Positions 30,478 to 38,833 of a stretch of 64,000 bases of DNA are shown piece after piece; position 1 is the stretch's first letter, and every line of letters starts with the position of its first letter. The notes beneath the pieces were generated by a model. It made no database searches, was not told the DNA's origin, and saw only the letters and a list, made by a program, of their open reading frames with translations. Both the position numbers and the translations under genes were made by a program. This DNA is from Arthrobacter stackebrandtii (lineage in GTDB: Bacteria; Actinomycetota; Actinomycetes; Actinomycetales; Micrococcaceae): NCBI RefSeq assembly GCF_017876675.1, contig NZ_JAGIOI010000001.1, positions 3,720,001 to 3,784,000 of the forward strand. The letters are read 5' to 3'.

Positions 30478-30523
30478 GGCATGACAATGGCCCCCACCGG
30501 ATGGTGGGGGCCATTGTCATGCC
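30478..30523. terminator. 21-bp perfect hairpin between trpD and cutC
   Basis: The arm beginning GGCATGACAATGGCCCC (30478-30498) pairs exactly with 30503-30523, with a GGAT loop. No T tract follows, but the position between convergent genes fits a bidirectional terminator. Confidence 0.7.
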
Positions 30524-30544
30524 GGGGTGCCCGCCGGAGCCTGC

Positions 30545-31279
30545 CTAGGCCAATGCCGCCACCGTGCCGGCGGCGAGTTCCACCACCGACTCGTCGGTCG
30601 CGAAGTAACTGTGGTCCTCCGCCAGTGCGGATTCCGTGAGCGGCGCCGGAGGGACTTGGTTGACGACCCGCTTGGCGGACAGGTGCACATCGCGCAGCCC
30701 TGCCGCATGGAACGGTGCGAAGTCGGAAATTTCCACGCCGCCGCCGGCCATGACGGCCAGCCTGCCGCCCGCCGCCTGGTGCATGGCTGTCAATTGGGCC
30801 AGCCCCTGTCCGGCGCGTGCGGCACCTCCGGAACTCAATATGCGCGACACCCCAAGGTCGGCCAGGTGGGGAACGGCGGCGACGGCGTCGTCAAGGGACA
30901 GGTGGTCCACGGCGCGGTGGAAGGTGACATGCATGGTTCCGGCGGCGGCCACCATGGTCTCCACGGCGGCGTAGTCAATGGTGTCCCCGGATGTCAGGGC
31001 GCCGATGACCACTCCGGCGGCACCGCCGTCGGCCATGGCCTTGATTTCCGCGACCATGAGGGCCAGGGCTGCGGCGTCGTAGACATAGTCGCCGGGCCGC
31101 GGGCGGATGAGCGCGTGGACGGGCAGGGCCGGTTCGGCAGCGCGGACACTGTTGAGCAGGCCCTGCGACGGCGTCAGGCCGCCGAGCTGCAGTCCGCAGC
31201 AGAGTTCAATGCGGTCGGCACCATGGGCGCCGGCAAGGTGGGCGCCGGGGACGTCCTGGACGGCAATTTCAAGGTGCAT
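30545..31279 (-). CDS. cutC: CutC family protein
   Basis: A 244-residue TIM-barrel protein of the CutC family, classically called copper homeostasis protein, although a direct role in copper is doubtful outside a few species. Visible family signatures are the N-terminal GADRIELCCGLQLGGLTPS, HALIRPRPGDYVY, MHVTFHRAVD and RILSSGG. It lies 8 bases downstream of the RAM-domain gene and probably forms an operon with it and DUF3054. Confidence 0.9.
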   Translation of the reverse strand: MHLEIAVQDVPGAHLAGAHGADRIELCCGLQLGGLTPSQGLLNSVRAAEPALPVHALIRPRPGDYVYDAAALALMVAEIKAMADGGAAGVVIGALTSGDTIDYAAVETMVAAAGTMHVTFHRAVDHLSLDDAVAAVPHLADLGVSRILSSGGAARAGQGLAQLTAMHQAAGGRLAVMAGGGVEISDFAPFHAAGLRDVHLSAKRVVNQVPPAPLTESALAEDHSYFATDESVVELAAGTVAALA

Positions 31280-31287
31280 CCGGGGGC

Positions 31288-31569
31288 TCAGTGGTCGAAA
31301 CCGAGGGAGAACGCCGCGTCCAGGTCATGCTGGGAGTAGGCGCGGAAAGAAATCTGCGTGGTGGTGGAGACCACGGACTTCACCTTGGAAAGCTTGTCGG
31401 CGATGACGTCGGCCAGGTCTTCGTGCTTCTGGACTCGGGCGATGGCGATCAGGTCCCACTCGCCCGTCACGGAGTAGACCTCGCTGATGCCCTCGAGCTC
31501 GGAGATTTCCTGGGCGGACTCGGGGATCCGCGTGGCGTCAGTCTTGATCAAGACAAAGGCGGTGATCAA
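31288..31569 (-). CDS. Stand-alone Lrp/AsnC ligand-binding (RAM) protein
   Basis: A 93-residue protein consisting only of the RAM effector domain of Lrp/AsnC regulators (ITAFVLIKTDATRIPESAQE, then VYSVTGEWDLIAIARV and SFRAYSQHDLDAAFSLGFDH). It has no DNA-binding HTH, so it probably binds an amino acid and/or partners with full-length regulators. The TTG at 31569 with AAGGACC upstream is used as the start. The frame stays open far upstream, where it shadows the DUF3054 gene. Confidence 0.85.
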   Translation of the reverse strand: MITAFVLIKTDATRIPESAQEISELEGISEVYSVTGEWDLIAIARVQKHEDLADVIADKLSKVKSVVSTTTQISFRAYSQHDLDAAFSLGFDH

Positions 31570-31664
31570 AGGTGTGGTCCTTGTCGTCTGGAAGTTCAGT
31601 GGAAAGTGGGCCAAACAAGGCGCGGGGCACCGTTTTGTCCAAGTCGATCGTAACGCAATTGAGA

Positions 31665-32057
31665 CTAATCGCGGCCTTGTTGAGTGCGCCGCGTAACAAG
31701 GCTTGCCAGGAGGCGGTGTCCCAGCAGGAACAGGGCCAGGACGAGGGTGGCGACGATGACAAACGGCAGTTCCGCGGTGCTGCCCGACACGATGCGCAGC
31801 AGCATTCCGCCGGCCACGGTGATGAGCCACAGGCACACGGCCTGCGGCCAGATGCGCAGCGGGTTCTGCCAGGCGCGCACGATGAGCCATCCTGCAGTGA
31901 GGGCGGCCAGGAACGGCCAGGCCGTTTCCAGCACGCCGGCGGCCGTCATGCTTTCGCTGTGGGAGCTGCGGCCGGAGAGTGCGAACAAAAGCACGAGCAC
32001 GATGTCGGCGGCGGCAGCGTAGAGGATGGTTCCGGGGGAGGTCTTTGACTGTGTCAC
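31665..32057 (-). CDS. DUF3054 membrane protein
   Basis: A 130-residue, four-helix membrane protein of the DUF3054 family (LYAAAADIVLVLLFALSGRSSH, WPFLAALTAGWL), function unknown. The GTG at 32057 begins the family-like sequence. TAAACT lies 7 bases upstream (32065-32070), pointing to a leaderless mRNA. It is probably first in an operon with the RAM protein and cutC. Confidence 0.75.
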   Translation of the reverse strand: MTQSKTSPGTILYAAAADIVLVLLFALSGRSSHSESMTAAGVLETAWPFLAALTAGWLIVRAWQNPLRIWPQAVCLWLITVAGGMLLRIVSGSTAELPFVIVATLVLALFLLGHRLLASLVTRRTQQGRD

Positions 32058-32233
32058 ACTGTGGAGTTTAGTCGTAAACTGGCAATCGTTCCGGCGCCGG
32101 TTTGCTGAACAGCGTGCCGTCCGTCCGGGGCCCGGGGGCCGGCCCGCGCACCGGTGCCGCACCATCCGCCCCCGCCGCCGGCCGCATCATCAAACGGCTG
32201 CATCCGCCCCATCACGCCAGGAGGTCCCGGTCC

Positions 32234-32464
32234 ATGCCGCATTCAGTGTTCCGCCGCCTTGCGCGCCGGATGGCGGGCTGGGTTTTTGGCCTGGGCGGCG
32301 CGGCCCTGTTCTTCTACGGCACGGCCGCGATGGCCGGCGGCGCCTTGCTCGCCCTGCCGCCGGTGTTGGCAGTTTGCGCCGGGGCGCTCTCCTTTACTGC
32401 CTGGTTTGTGCTTCACCTCTCCGCTCCCGACGCCGTGAAGGCACGGCCCCGGCGCCGCCGCTGA
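32234..32464 (+). CDS. Small hypothetical membrane protein
   Basis: A 76-residue product. A short basic N-terminus (FRRLARR) is followed by two hydrophobic helices (about 13-35 and 37-60) and a basic C-terminal tail ending in RPRRRR. AGGAGG is placed 9 bases before the ATG, the best evidence that it is translated. I do not recognise the family. It is divergent from DUF3054. Confidence 0.55.
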   Translation: MPHSVFRRLARRMAGWVFGLGGAALFFYGTAAMAGGALLALPPVLAVCAGALSFTAWFVLHLSAPDAVKARPRRRR

Positions 32465-32647
32465 CGCGCCGGGACTTGCCCGTTCCCGCAGGCGGGTGGG
32501 GGGACACCCGGGCCCGCCAGGGAGGCCAGCTGCGCCGCCCATGAAATTACCGTCCGGTAGGCCCTGTTGCGCGCGGGCTGCCCGACCTAGGCTTTTTGTC
32601 AGGCCCGCGGGAGTCCCCGGCGGGCAAAAACCTAAGGAGCGGTTCAC

Positions 32648-33121
32648 ATGAGCATAGGTACGTGCCTGTGGTTCAACGGGCAGGCAGAGGAAGCAGCAAA
32701 CTTTTATGTGGGGCTTTTCCCCAATTCACGCATCGGGGACATTGCGCGCTGGGGCGAGGGCGGGCCGGGTGAGCCGGGATCGGTGCTGACCGTCGCGTTC
32801 GAGCTCGACGGGCGTTCATTCACGGGGCTGAACGGCGGGCCCGAATTCACGTTCAGCGAGGCAATCTCCTTTGAGCTGTATTTTGACAGCCAGGAGGAGC
32901 TGGATGAAAAGTGGGACGCCCTGACGTCCGACGGCGGACAGGAGAGCCAGTGCGGCTGGCTCAAGGACAAGTTCGGCGTGTCCTGGCAGCTGGTCCCCTC
33001 GATGATGCCGAAAGTGCTCAGCGGACCCAACACAGAGGGCGCCCAGCGCGCCATGCAGGCCATGCTGGGCATGAAGAAGCTGGTGATCGCCGAGCTGCAG
33101 GCAGCCTACGACGGCGCCTGA
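32648..33121 (+). CDS. VOC family protein (PhnB/glyoxalase-like)
   Basis: A 157-residue protein of the 'PhnB-like'/3-demethylubiquinone methyltransferase-related VOC family. N-terminal CLWFNGQAEEAANFYVGLFPNS, a Gly-rich strand FTGLNGGPEFTFSEAISF, and CGWLKDKFGVSWQLVPSMM near the end are the family signatures. The true activity is unknown. AAGGAGCGG precedes the ATG. The gap 32465-32647 holds a GC-rich hairpin but no gene. Confidence 0.88.
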   Translation: MSIGTCLWFNGQAEEAANFYVGLFPNSRIGDIARWGEGGPGEPGSVLTVAFELDGRSFTGLNGGPEFTFSEAISFELYFDSQEELDEKWDALTSDGGQESQCGWLKDKFGVSWQLVPSMMPKVLSGPNTEGAQRAMQAMLGMKKLVIAELQAAYDGA

Positions 33122-33175
33122 GGGAGGCCACGTTGGATGCCGGACCTTCCCCTCGCGCCCGCCGCCCCGTCCGGC

Positions 33176-33673
33176 TCAGAGGTATTTGTGGAACCGTTCC
33201 GGGGCGTCAAGGAACGAGCGCCAGCTTTGCACCAACTCCAGGTTCTCCCAGTCGTTGTGCCGCAAACCCCACGGGCCGACCTCGCAAATGTCGGCACCGG
33301 GCAGGGAGGCCAGCAGCGGCGAGTGGGTCGAAAGGATCACTTGCGAATCGCCGTCGTCCATCAAGTCCGTGAGCACGCTCAGCAGCGAGAGGCAGCCGGA
33401 GAAGGACAGCGCGGACTCGGGCTCGTCGAGGATCCAGAGCCCGCCGCCGCGGAACTGGTCCGTGATCAATGCCAGGAACGATTCCCCGTGCGACACGCGG
33501 CGCACGCCCAGTCCGCTGTGGAGCCCGGATTCGGTGGTGCGGCTGTGGTGCAAGGCGCCGGTGGAGCCGCCCTCCGGGTTCACGCCGTACGCCATGGCGA
33601 ACACCTCGACGAGGGTTGATTTGCCGGAGCCGTTCACGCCCACGTGGTTCAGCGGTGTGGTGCCGAACATCAT
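33176..33673 (-). pseudogene. Shrunken COG3910-like AAA/ABC-type ATPase
   Basis: A 165-residue open frame. It keeps Walker A (GVNGSGKST), the GGSTGALHHSRTTESGLH segment, an SHGESFLAL segment, Walker B (LWILDEPESALS), the H-loop (STHSPLL) and the C-terminal ERFHKYL of a family of about 240-residue ATPases. The usual N-terminal strand region of roughly 40 residues is missing, because the frame begins just before the P-loop. The linker between the ESGLH and SHGES segments is also much shorter than in relatives. Both suggest deletions, so function is doubtful. The start overlaps the ybaK stop by 4 bases. Confidence 0.6.
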
Positions 33674-34221
33674 GGCAGCGGCCGGGATGCTGCCGGTGCC
33701 GGTGCGGGGGTGGCCAGCCCTTCAATCAGCACGACGGCGGGCAGCTTGCGCAGTTCGCCCGGCACCAGCCGGAGCTTGCTGGTGCGGTTGCCGCCGCCCA
33801 TGACTATGTGGTCCTGTTCCAGGACGGCGCTGTCCACATAGACCGGGAGTGTTCCGGCTTCAGTGCTGGGGAGGCCGAACGGGGTGACGCCGCCGATCTG
33901 CATGCCCGTGAGCCGGGTGGTCAATTCTGCGTCGGCAAAGGACGCCCGTTTTGCACCGAGAAGTTCACGGACCTTCCTGTTGACATCCAGCCGGGTGGAG
34001 CCGAGAACAACGCACACAGCCTGGACTGCGGGCTCCGTTTTGCGGGAGGTGACGACGATGGTGTTCGCCGCCTGGCTCAGCGGGACGTTGTGGTGCGCGC
34101 AGAAGGCGGCAGTGTCGGAGAGTTCGTCGGGGCAGGGGAGCACCTCGTGGACTATGCCGTGGTGGGCCAGGGCGGCGCGCACTTCCGGCATGGGCAACGC
34201 TGCAGGGTCAACATGGGTCAT
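33670..34221 (-). CDS. ybaK: YbaK/EbsC family aminoacyl-tRNA deacylase
   Basis: A 183-residue protein of the YbaK/ProX editing family, which hydrolyses mischarged aminoacyl-tRNA in trans. Conserved features are the catalytic Lys region in VNRKVRELLGAKRASFA, the GGVTPFGLP loop, and the VYVDSAVL and MGGGNRTSKLRL strands. The ATG at 34221 is used; the open frame extends upstream but overlaps the divergent lipoprotein gene. Exact tRNA specificity cannot be predicted. Confidence 0.88.
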   Translation of the reverse strand: MTHVDPAALPMPEVRAALAHHGIVHEVLPCPDELSDTAAFCAHHNVPLSQAANTIVVTSRKTEPAVQAVCVVLGSTRLDVNRKVRELLGAKRASFADAELTTRLTGMQIGGVTPFGLPSTEAGTLPVYVDSAVLEQDHIVMGGGNRTSKLRLVPGELRKLPAVVLIEGLATPAPAPAASRPLP

Positions 34222-34294
34222 GCTGCCATCCTGCCAGCTGATGTGTGGCACGATGGCCCAAAGGTGCCGCAACATTGACGTTTTGGGGGAAGCC

Positions 34295-34741
34295 ATGAAC
34301 CATCGCCGGACACGACTTGCCGTTTTTCTTGCCGCCGGGGTGCTGCTGCTCAGTGCCTGTGGCGGCAGCCCGGGGCTGGCCGCGCTGGACCGTGCGGCCA
34401 CTGCGCAGGATGAGCTGCCTGCAGACGTGGAATTTTCGCCCGGCTTTGAGGCCGCAAGCGTGCGCCTGCTCGCCACCGAGAACGGCCTGAAATTTTATGC
34501 GGCCCAGGGTGCCGACCGCAGGACGGTATGTTTGGCTGTCGTCTCCGTTGAGGGTCCCGGCGGGTGGACTGCCGGCTGCGGCACCCTCGCAACCGCCGGC
34601 ACACTTGTCGACGTGGGGTCGGGGCCCTTGGAGGTGTCGGCGGCATTGACAGCCGACGGCACAACGGCGGAACTCATGGAGTCCGACGGCTGGACCAAGG
34701 TGCACGAGAACGTCTACATCCGGGAATTCACCGCAGGATAG
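34295..34741 (+). CDS. Small lipoprotein, unknown function
   Basis: A 148-residue product with a basic n-region (NHRRTR), a hydrophobic core and lipobox LLSAC (Cys22). The remaining 125 residues look like one small secreted beta-rich domain containing two further cysteines (TVCLAVV and GWTAGCG), perhaps a disulfide. GGGGGAAGCC precedes the ATG. The family was not recognised. It is divergent from ybaK. Confidence 0.75.
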   Translation: MNHRRTRLAVFLAAGVLLLSACGGSPGLAALDRAATAQDELPADVEFSPGFEAASVRLLATENGLKFYAAQGADRRTVCLAVVSVEGPGGWTAGCGTLATAGTLVDVGSGPLEVSAALTADGTTAELMESDGWTKVHENVYIREFTAG

Positions 34742-35021
34742 GCGGGGCTGGCATCAGGGCCGCTGCGGGACTGCCGCTGCGCAGCGGCCCTGCACAAGCG
34801 GCCCGGGTGGGCGTATATTTCCAAACTAGGAGCATGGGACGTGCCAGATGTCCCACCACAATGCAACCCAGCACCAGCACCAGCCAGGCCCGGGCCGGCG
34901 AAACAAGTGCGCTTCCTGCTTCCAGCCGGCGTCGAAAGTTCCCGTTCCCAATGGCCCGGTGCTGCAGCCCCGGGTGCGCGTATCTCGTGTTGCGTTCCCG
35001 GCCCGAAGGAAGGAACCGCCC

Positions 35022-35897
35022 GTGGACGGACAAAAAATCGGCAGAAGCAGCCGGGTGCTGGTCGCCGGCGCGACAGGCTACCTTGGCAGCCGGATTGTCA
35101 CCCGGCTGAAGGAACGCGGCTACTGGGTGCGGGTCCTCGTGCGGCGGCCCGAACAGGCAGCGGCGCTTGCGGAAGCGGACGATGCGGTCGTGGCCCGGGT
35201 AACCGAGCCTGATTCCCTGGCCGGCATCTGCGACGGCGTGGGCACGCTGTATTCCAGCCTTGGCATCACGCGCCAGTATGACGGGGTGGGCTACCGGCAG
35301 GTTGACTACGGAGGCAACGCCGCCCTGCTGCGGGAGGCCGAACGTGCCGGTGTGCGGCGCTTCGCCTATGTCTCGGTGCTGCACGGTCCGGAAATGCGCG
35401 GCCGGGTGCGGCTTGCGGCGGCCAAGGAACAGTTTGTGGATGAGTTGCGCGCGTCGCCGATCCCATCGACCATCATCAGGCCCACGGCCTACTTCTCGGA
35501 CATGGTGGCCTTCCTGGACATGGCCCGCAAAGGCTGGGTGTTCGTCATCGGGGACGGAACCCGCAGCATGAACCCGATGTCGGGAGAGGACCTGGCGGTT
35601 GCCTGCGTCGAGGGCGTCGAGTCCGGCGCGCGTGAACTTGAAGTCGGCGGGCCGGACGTGCTGAGCCACAATGAGATTGTGCGCCTCGCCTTTGACGCGG
35701 CAGGCAGAAAGCCCCGCATGATCCGCATCCCCACATGGGCCGCGGCCGGACTGGGCAGGGCCCTGGCCCGGACAACCCCTGAACGCGTCTACGGCCCCGT
35801 GCAGTTCTTCCTCGCGGTCATGGCCAGGGACATGGTGGCCCCGGCGCACGGAAGTGACCACCTGGAAAGCTTCTTTGCAGGGCCGCGTCCGTCATGA
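35022..35897 (+). CDS. NAD(P)-binding SDR/NmrA-like oxidoreductase
   Basis: A 291-residue atypical short-chain dehydrogenase. The N-terminal nucleotide motif VLVAGATGYLGSRIV (GxxGxxG type) is followed by a YVSVLHGPEMRG strand and a PMSGEDLAVACVEGVES C-terminal region, as in NmrA/complex-I-39-kDa-like proteins. Catalytic YxxxK is not evident, so a sensor or noncanonical reductase is possible. The GTG at 35022 is chosen because AAGGAAGGA precedes it; an upstream ATG (34848) gives an unlikely N-terminus. It overlaps the RDD gene by 4 bases. Confidence 0.8.
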   Translation: MDGQKIGRSSRVLVAGATGYLGSRIVTRLKERGYWVRVLVRRPEQAAALAEADDAVVARVTEPDSLAGICDGVGTLYSSLGITRQYDGVGYRQVDYGGNAALLREAERAGVRRFAYVSVLHGPEMRGRVRLAAAKEQFVDELRASPIPSTIIRPTAYFSDMVAFLDMARKGWVFVIGDGTRSMNPMSGEDLAVACVEGVESGARELEVGGPDVLSHNEIVRLAFDAAGRKPRMIRIPTWAAAGLGRALARTTPERVYGPVQFFLAVMARDMVAPAHGSDHLESFFAGPRPS

Positions 35898-36418
35898 GGT
35901 GGCGGCGCCTTGCCGCGCTCCTTGTCGACTGGTGCTGCATGCTCGGATGGGCGGGCGCCGTCGCAGCCGTGGGTGTGCCCCTCTACCTGCTGGGGGAGGT
36001 GCGCCTGGACGGGCTCCTGGCGGAAAACCTGGTGGGGCTGACCATGGTGGCACCCGTGGTTGCAGGCGCGGCCTGGTTTGAATCCCGCGCCCGGGCGGCG
36101 ACGCCGGGCAAAAGGGTTCTGGGCCTGCGGGTGGAGCACGACGGCGCTCCGCCCGCCTTCCGCCGGGCCCTGTTGCGCAACACCGTGAAAATCGGTGCGC
36201 CGTGGCTGCTGGGGCACGCGGCCACCTTCGCCGTGCTCGCCACATTGGCGAATGAAACGGTGCCGGCCTGGGTCGCGGCACTGGCCGTGTTTGCCAACCT
36301 TGTGCCACTGGTGTGGCTTGCGTCCCTGTTCACTCCGGGCGGGCGAACCATCCACGACAGGCTCAGCGGCACTCGGGTTGCTGCCGCCACCGCGCCGCCG
36401 ACACCAACCCGGGCGTGA
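35894..36418 (+). CDS. RDD family membrane protein
   Basis: A 174-residue membrane protein with the family's Arg-Asp pair near the start (WRRLAALLVDW) and the later Asp (IHDRLSGTRV). It has four hydrophobic stretches and the typical ATPGKRVLGLRV loop. The function of the RDD domain is unresolved (transport proposed). ATGA overlap with the SDR gene indicates translational coupling. Confidence 0.82.
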   Translation: MRWRRLAALLVDWCCMLGWAGAVAAVGVPLYLLGEVRLDGLLAENLVGLTMVAPVVAGAAWFESRARAATPGKRVLGLRVEHDGAPPAFRRALLRNTVKIGAPWLLGHAATFAVLATLANETVPAWVAALAVFANLVPLVWLASLFTPGGRTIHDRLSGTRVAAATAPPTPTRA

Positions 36419-36453
36419 CCCCTGGTGGGGCTGCGCAGTGGAAGACTTGTGCC

Positions 36454-36882
36454 ATGAGACTGCCCGACCATTTTGAACTTGTCGATGAACCGCCCGCGCT
36501 CGCAGGCTACCTGCGGCTGCGCAAGGATGCGGGGTTGTCGCAGAAGACACCAGAACAGGCCGCCGGGGCATTGTCCGGCAGTTGGTTCTTCTGCCACGTC
36601 CGCGAGAAATCCTCCGGGCGTGCCGTGGCCATGGGCCGGGTCATCGGCGACGGCGGCTGGTACTTCCACATCGCCGACATGGCCACCTTGCCGCAGTTCC
36701 AGGGCCGCGGCCTGGGCAGGGCCGTGATTGACGCCCTGGTAGCACGCATCCGCGAGCGCGCCCCGGAGAATCCCTACATCACGCTGGTTGCCGACCCGCC
36801 CGGCTGGCCGCTCTACGAAAAAGCCGGTTTCAGCACCATCACCCCCTCACGCGGCATGGAACTGCCGTGGGTGCGGAACTGA
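36454..36882 (+). CDS. GNAT family N-acetyltransferase
   Basis: A 142-residue acetyltransferase-type protein. The acetyl-CoA loop is QFQGRGLGRAV (about residues 81-91), preceded by the FHIADMATLPQ strand. It ends with the common LYEKAGFSTITPSRGMEL motif of small-molecule acetyltransferases. The substrate is unknown. It is the middle of a same-strand group starting at 35022. Confidence 0.85.
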   Translation: MRLPDHFELVDEPPALAGYLRLRKDAGLSQKTPEQAAGALSGSWFFCHVREKSSGRAVAMGRVIGDGGWYFHIADMATLPQFQGRGLGRAVIDALVARIRERAPENPYITLVADPPGWPLYEKAGFSTITPSRGMELPWVRN

Positions 36883-36917
36883 CGCTGCACCACCCCACCC
36901 GGAAGGAAGGGAAACCC

Positions 36918-37541
36918 ATGGACCTTGAAGGCAACCCCCAGCGGGCATCCGAGTTGTGCCGTGAGGCGCAGGCGCGGCTCACGAAGCGGACTGCGGGCCT
37001 GTCCGACGCCGACATGCGCTCGCCAAGTGCCCTGCCGGGCTGGAGTGTGGGGCACGTCCTGACACATTTGGCCCGCAATGCCGATGCGCATGCGCGTCGC
37101 CTGGCCGGCGCGCTGGCGGGTGCGGACGTGCCGAAGTATGGGCGCGGGCAGGAACAGCGTGCGGCCGAGATCGAGTCAGGTGCCGGCCGCTCCGCAGCGG
37201 CGGTCCTTGCGGACCTGGCGGCCAGCCAGTCGAAATTGGAAGACATGTTCGATCGCAGCTCGGCGGCCGGATGGCCCAATGGACACTTCCTGGGCGGCGG
37301 CGACTATGGCGTCTCAGGGTGCCCGGCGCACCGGCTGCGGGAGGTGGAGATGCACCACGTGGACCTTGGGCTGGGGTACACGCCGCTGGACTGGCCGGAG
37401 GAGTAAGTGGCCTGGGACCTGCCGGTGCTGCTGGCCGGCGCCGCCGCCCGGTTGGAGTCCCCTGCGGCGCGGCGCGGGTTCATGGCCTGGCTTGCGGGGC
37501 GCGGGCCCTTGAGCCCCAAAACCGCCCTGGCGCCGTGGTGA
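36918..37541 (+). pseudogene. Mycothiol-dependent maleylpyruvate isomerase-family protein interrupted by an in-frame TAA
   Basis: The first 162 codons encode a DinB-like/mycothiol-binding family protein (LPGWSVGHVLTHLARNADAH with the metal His, and later REVEMHHVDLGLGYTPLDWP). Translation stops at TAA 37404-37406. The same frame then continues for 44 sense codons (AWDLPVLLAGAAARLESPAA, then RGFMAWLAGRGPL) to a TGA at 37539-37541. That continuation is what I would expect of the family's normal C-terminus. A one-base change from a Tyr codon explains the stop. Without readthrough the product lacks its last fifth. GGAAGGAAGGG precedes the ATG. Confidence 0.75.
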
Positions 37542-37632
37542 CGCAGCGGTCCCACCCTTGACGGCAATTCCTCCGGGTGCCACGCTGAAACCAACCGCCA
37601 ATGCCGGCGGCGCAGATCGGGAGGATGTTTCA

Positions 37633-38742
37633 ATGAAGATCGCCACGATGAAAACAGTTGCCGCCGGCGCGGCCTTGCTGCTGACAATGGGGGTCCTGGC
37701 CGGGTGTTCCAACGGGGCCCAAAACTCCTCCGGCACAAGCTCCGAGAATGCCGCCACCGCCCAGATTGGTCTCCTCCTGCCGGATTCGGTCACTGCCCGG
37801 TATGAAAGTGCCGACAAGCCCTACTTCGAAGCCAAGGTCAAGGAGCTCTGCCCCGACTGCAAGGTGCTCTATGCCAATGCCGACGGCGACGCGGCCAAGC
37901 AGCAGCAGCAGGCCGAGTCGATGCTGACCCAGGGCGTGAAGGTCCTGGTCCTGGACCCCTTCGACGGTGAGGCCGCGGCCGCGGTCGTCGCCGAGGCGAA
38001 GGCAAAGAACGTCCCCGTCATCTCCTACGACCGCCTGATCAACAGTGCCGACCTCAGCTACTACATCTCCTTCGACAATGAAAAGGTGGGCGAACTGCAG
38101 GCCACTGCGCTCGTCGACAAGCTCAAGGCTGACGGGGTGGCGCCCGGCGACGGCGGCATCCTCATGGTCAACGGTTCGCCAACAGACAACAACGCCAGCC
38201 AGTTCAAGTCAGGCGCCCACAAGATCATTGACGCCAGCGGCTACAAGGTTCTCGCCGAGTTTGACACGCCAGGGTGGGAGCCCGCCAAGGCCCAGGACTG
38301 GGTGGCGGGCCAGCTGACCCAGTTCAAGGGCCAGATCAAGGGTGTCTATGCAGCCAACGACGGTGTCGGCGGTGCTGCGATCGCAGCCATGAAGGGTGCC
38401 GGCGTTTCACCGCTTCCCCCTGTCACCGGCCAGGACGCAGAGCTGGCAGGCATTCAGCGGATTCTCGCCGGGGACCAGTACATGACCGTCTACAAGGCGC
38501 TCAAGCCGGAAGCTGAGAAGGCTGCCGAGCTCGCCATCGACCTGACCAAGGGAAGCTCGCCCAAGGGTGATGTCACGGTGAAGACCAAGGGCGGTGCTGA
38601 CATCCAGTCGTTCCTGCTGACCCCGGTCGCCGTCACGGTCGACACGATTGAGTCCACGGTGGTGAAGGACGGGTTCTACACGGTGGCCCAAATCTGCACC
38701 GCGGACTACAAGGAAGCCTGCGACAAGGCCGGCATCAAGTAG
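37633..38742 (+). CDS. xylF: Sugar ABC transporter substrate-binding lipoprotein (xylose type)
   Basis: A 369-residue periplasmic-binding-protein-1-type lipoprotein (lipobox VLAGC, Cys25). The two-lobed sugar-binding fold is visible as LVLDPFDGEAAAAVVAEAKA and VYAANDGVGGAAIAAMKGAG. The C-terminus VAQICTADYKEACDKAGI resembles actinobacterial XylF/ChvE-like proteins. It is followed by the ATPase and permease of the same importer. GGGAGG precedes the ATG. Xylose is the best guess; other pentoses or hexoses are possible. Confidence 0.85.
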   Translation: MKIATMKTVAAGAALLLTMGVLAGCSNGAQNSSGTSSENAATAQIGLLLPDSVTARYESADKPYFEAKVKELCPDCKVLYANADGDAAKQQQQAESMLTQGVKVLVLDPFDGEAAAAVVAEAKAKNVPVISYDRLINSADLSYYISFDNEKVGELQATALVDKLKADGVAPGDGGILMVNGSPTDNNASQFKSGAHKIIDASGYKVLAEFDTPGWEPAKAQDWVAGQLTQFKGQIKGVYAANDGVGGAAIAAMKGAGVSPLPPVTGQDAELAGIQRILAGDQYMTVYKALKPEAEKAAELAIDLTKGSSPKGDVTVKTKGGADIQSFLLTPVAVTVDTIESTVVKDGFYTVAQICTADYKEACDKAGIK

Positions 38743-38750
38743 CCCCACCA

Positions 38751-38786
38751 CCAAGTCGGCGCTGCTGCGAGGCGGCGCCGACTTGG
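38751..38786 (+). terminator. Intercistronic hairpin between xylF and xylG
   Basis: CCAAGTCGGCGC (38751-38762) pairs perfectly with GCGCCGACTTGG (38775-38786), 12-base loop, followed by a short T run. It lies 9 bases after the binding-protein stop and may reduce readthrough or stabilise the upstream mRNA, giving more binding protein than ATPase. Confidence 0.6.
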
Positions 38787-38833
38787 CACTTTTCGGCCCG
38801 TCCGGGCCATCCGCCGATCCAAAGGAGTTGCAC

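Noticed and set aside
33863-34294. N-terminal extension of the lipoprotein frame into the ybaK region
   Set aside because: The lipobox and a purine-rich ribosome binding site place the start at 34295; the upstream part overlaps ybaK antisense.
37407-37541. Separate small gene starting at the GTG right after the TAA
   Set aside because: No ribosome binding site, and its sequence continues the upstream protein family in the same frame, so it is better read as the severed C-terminus.
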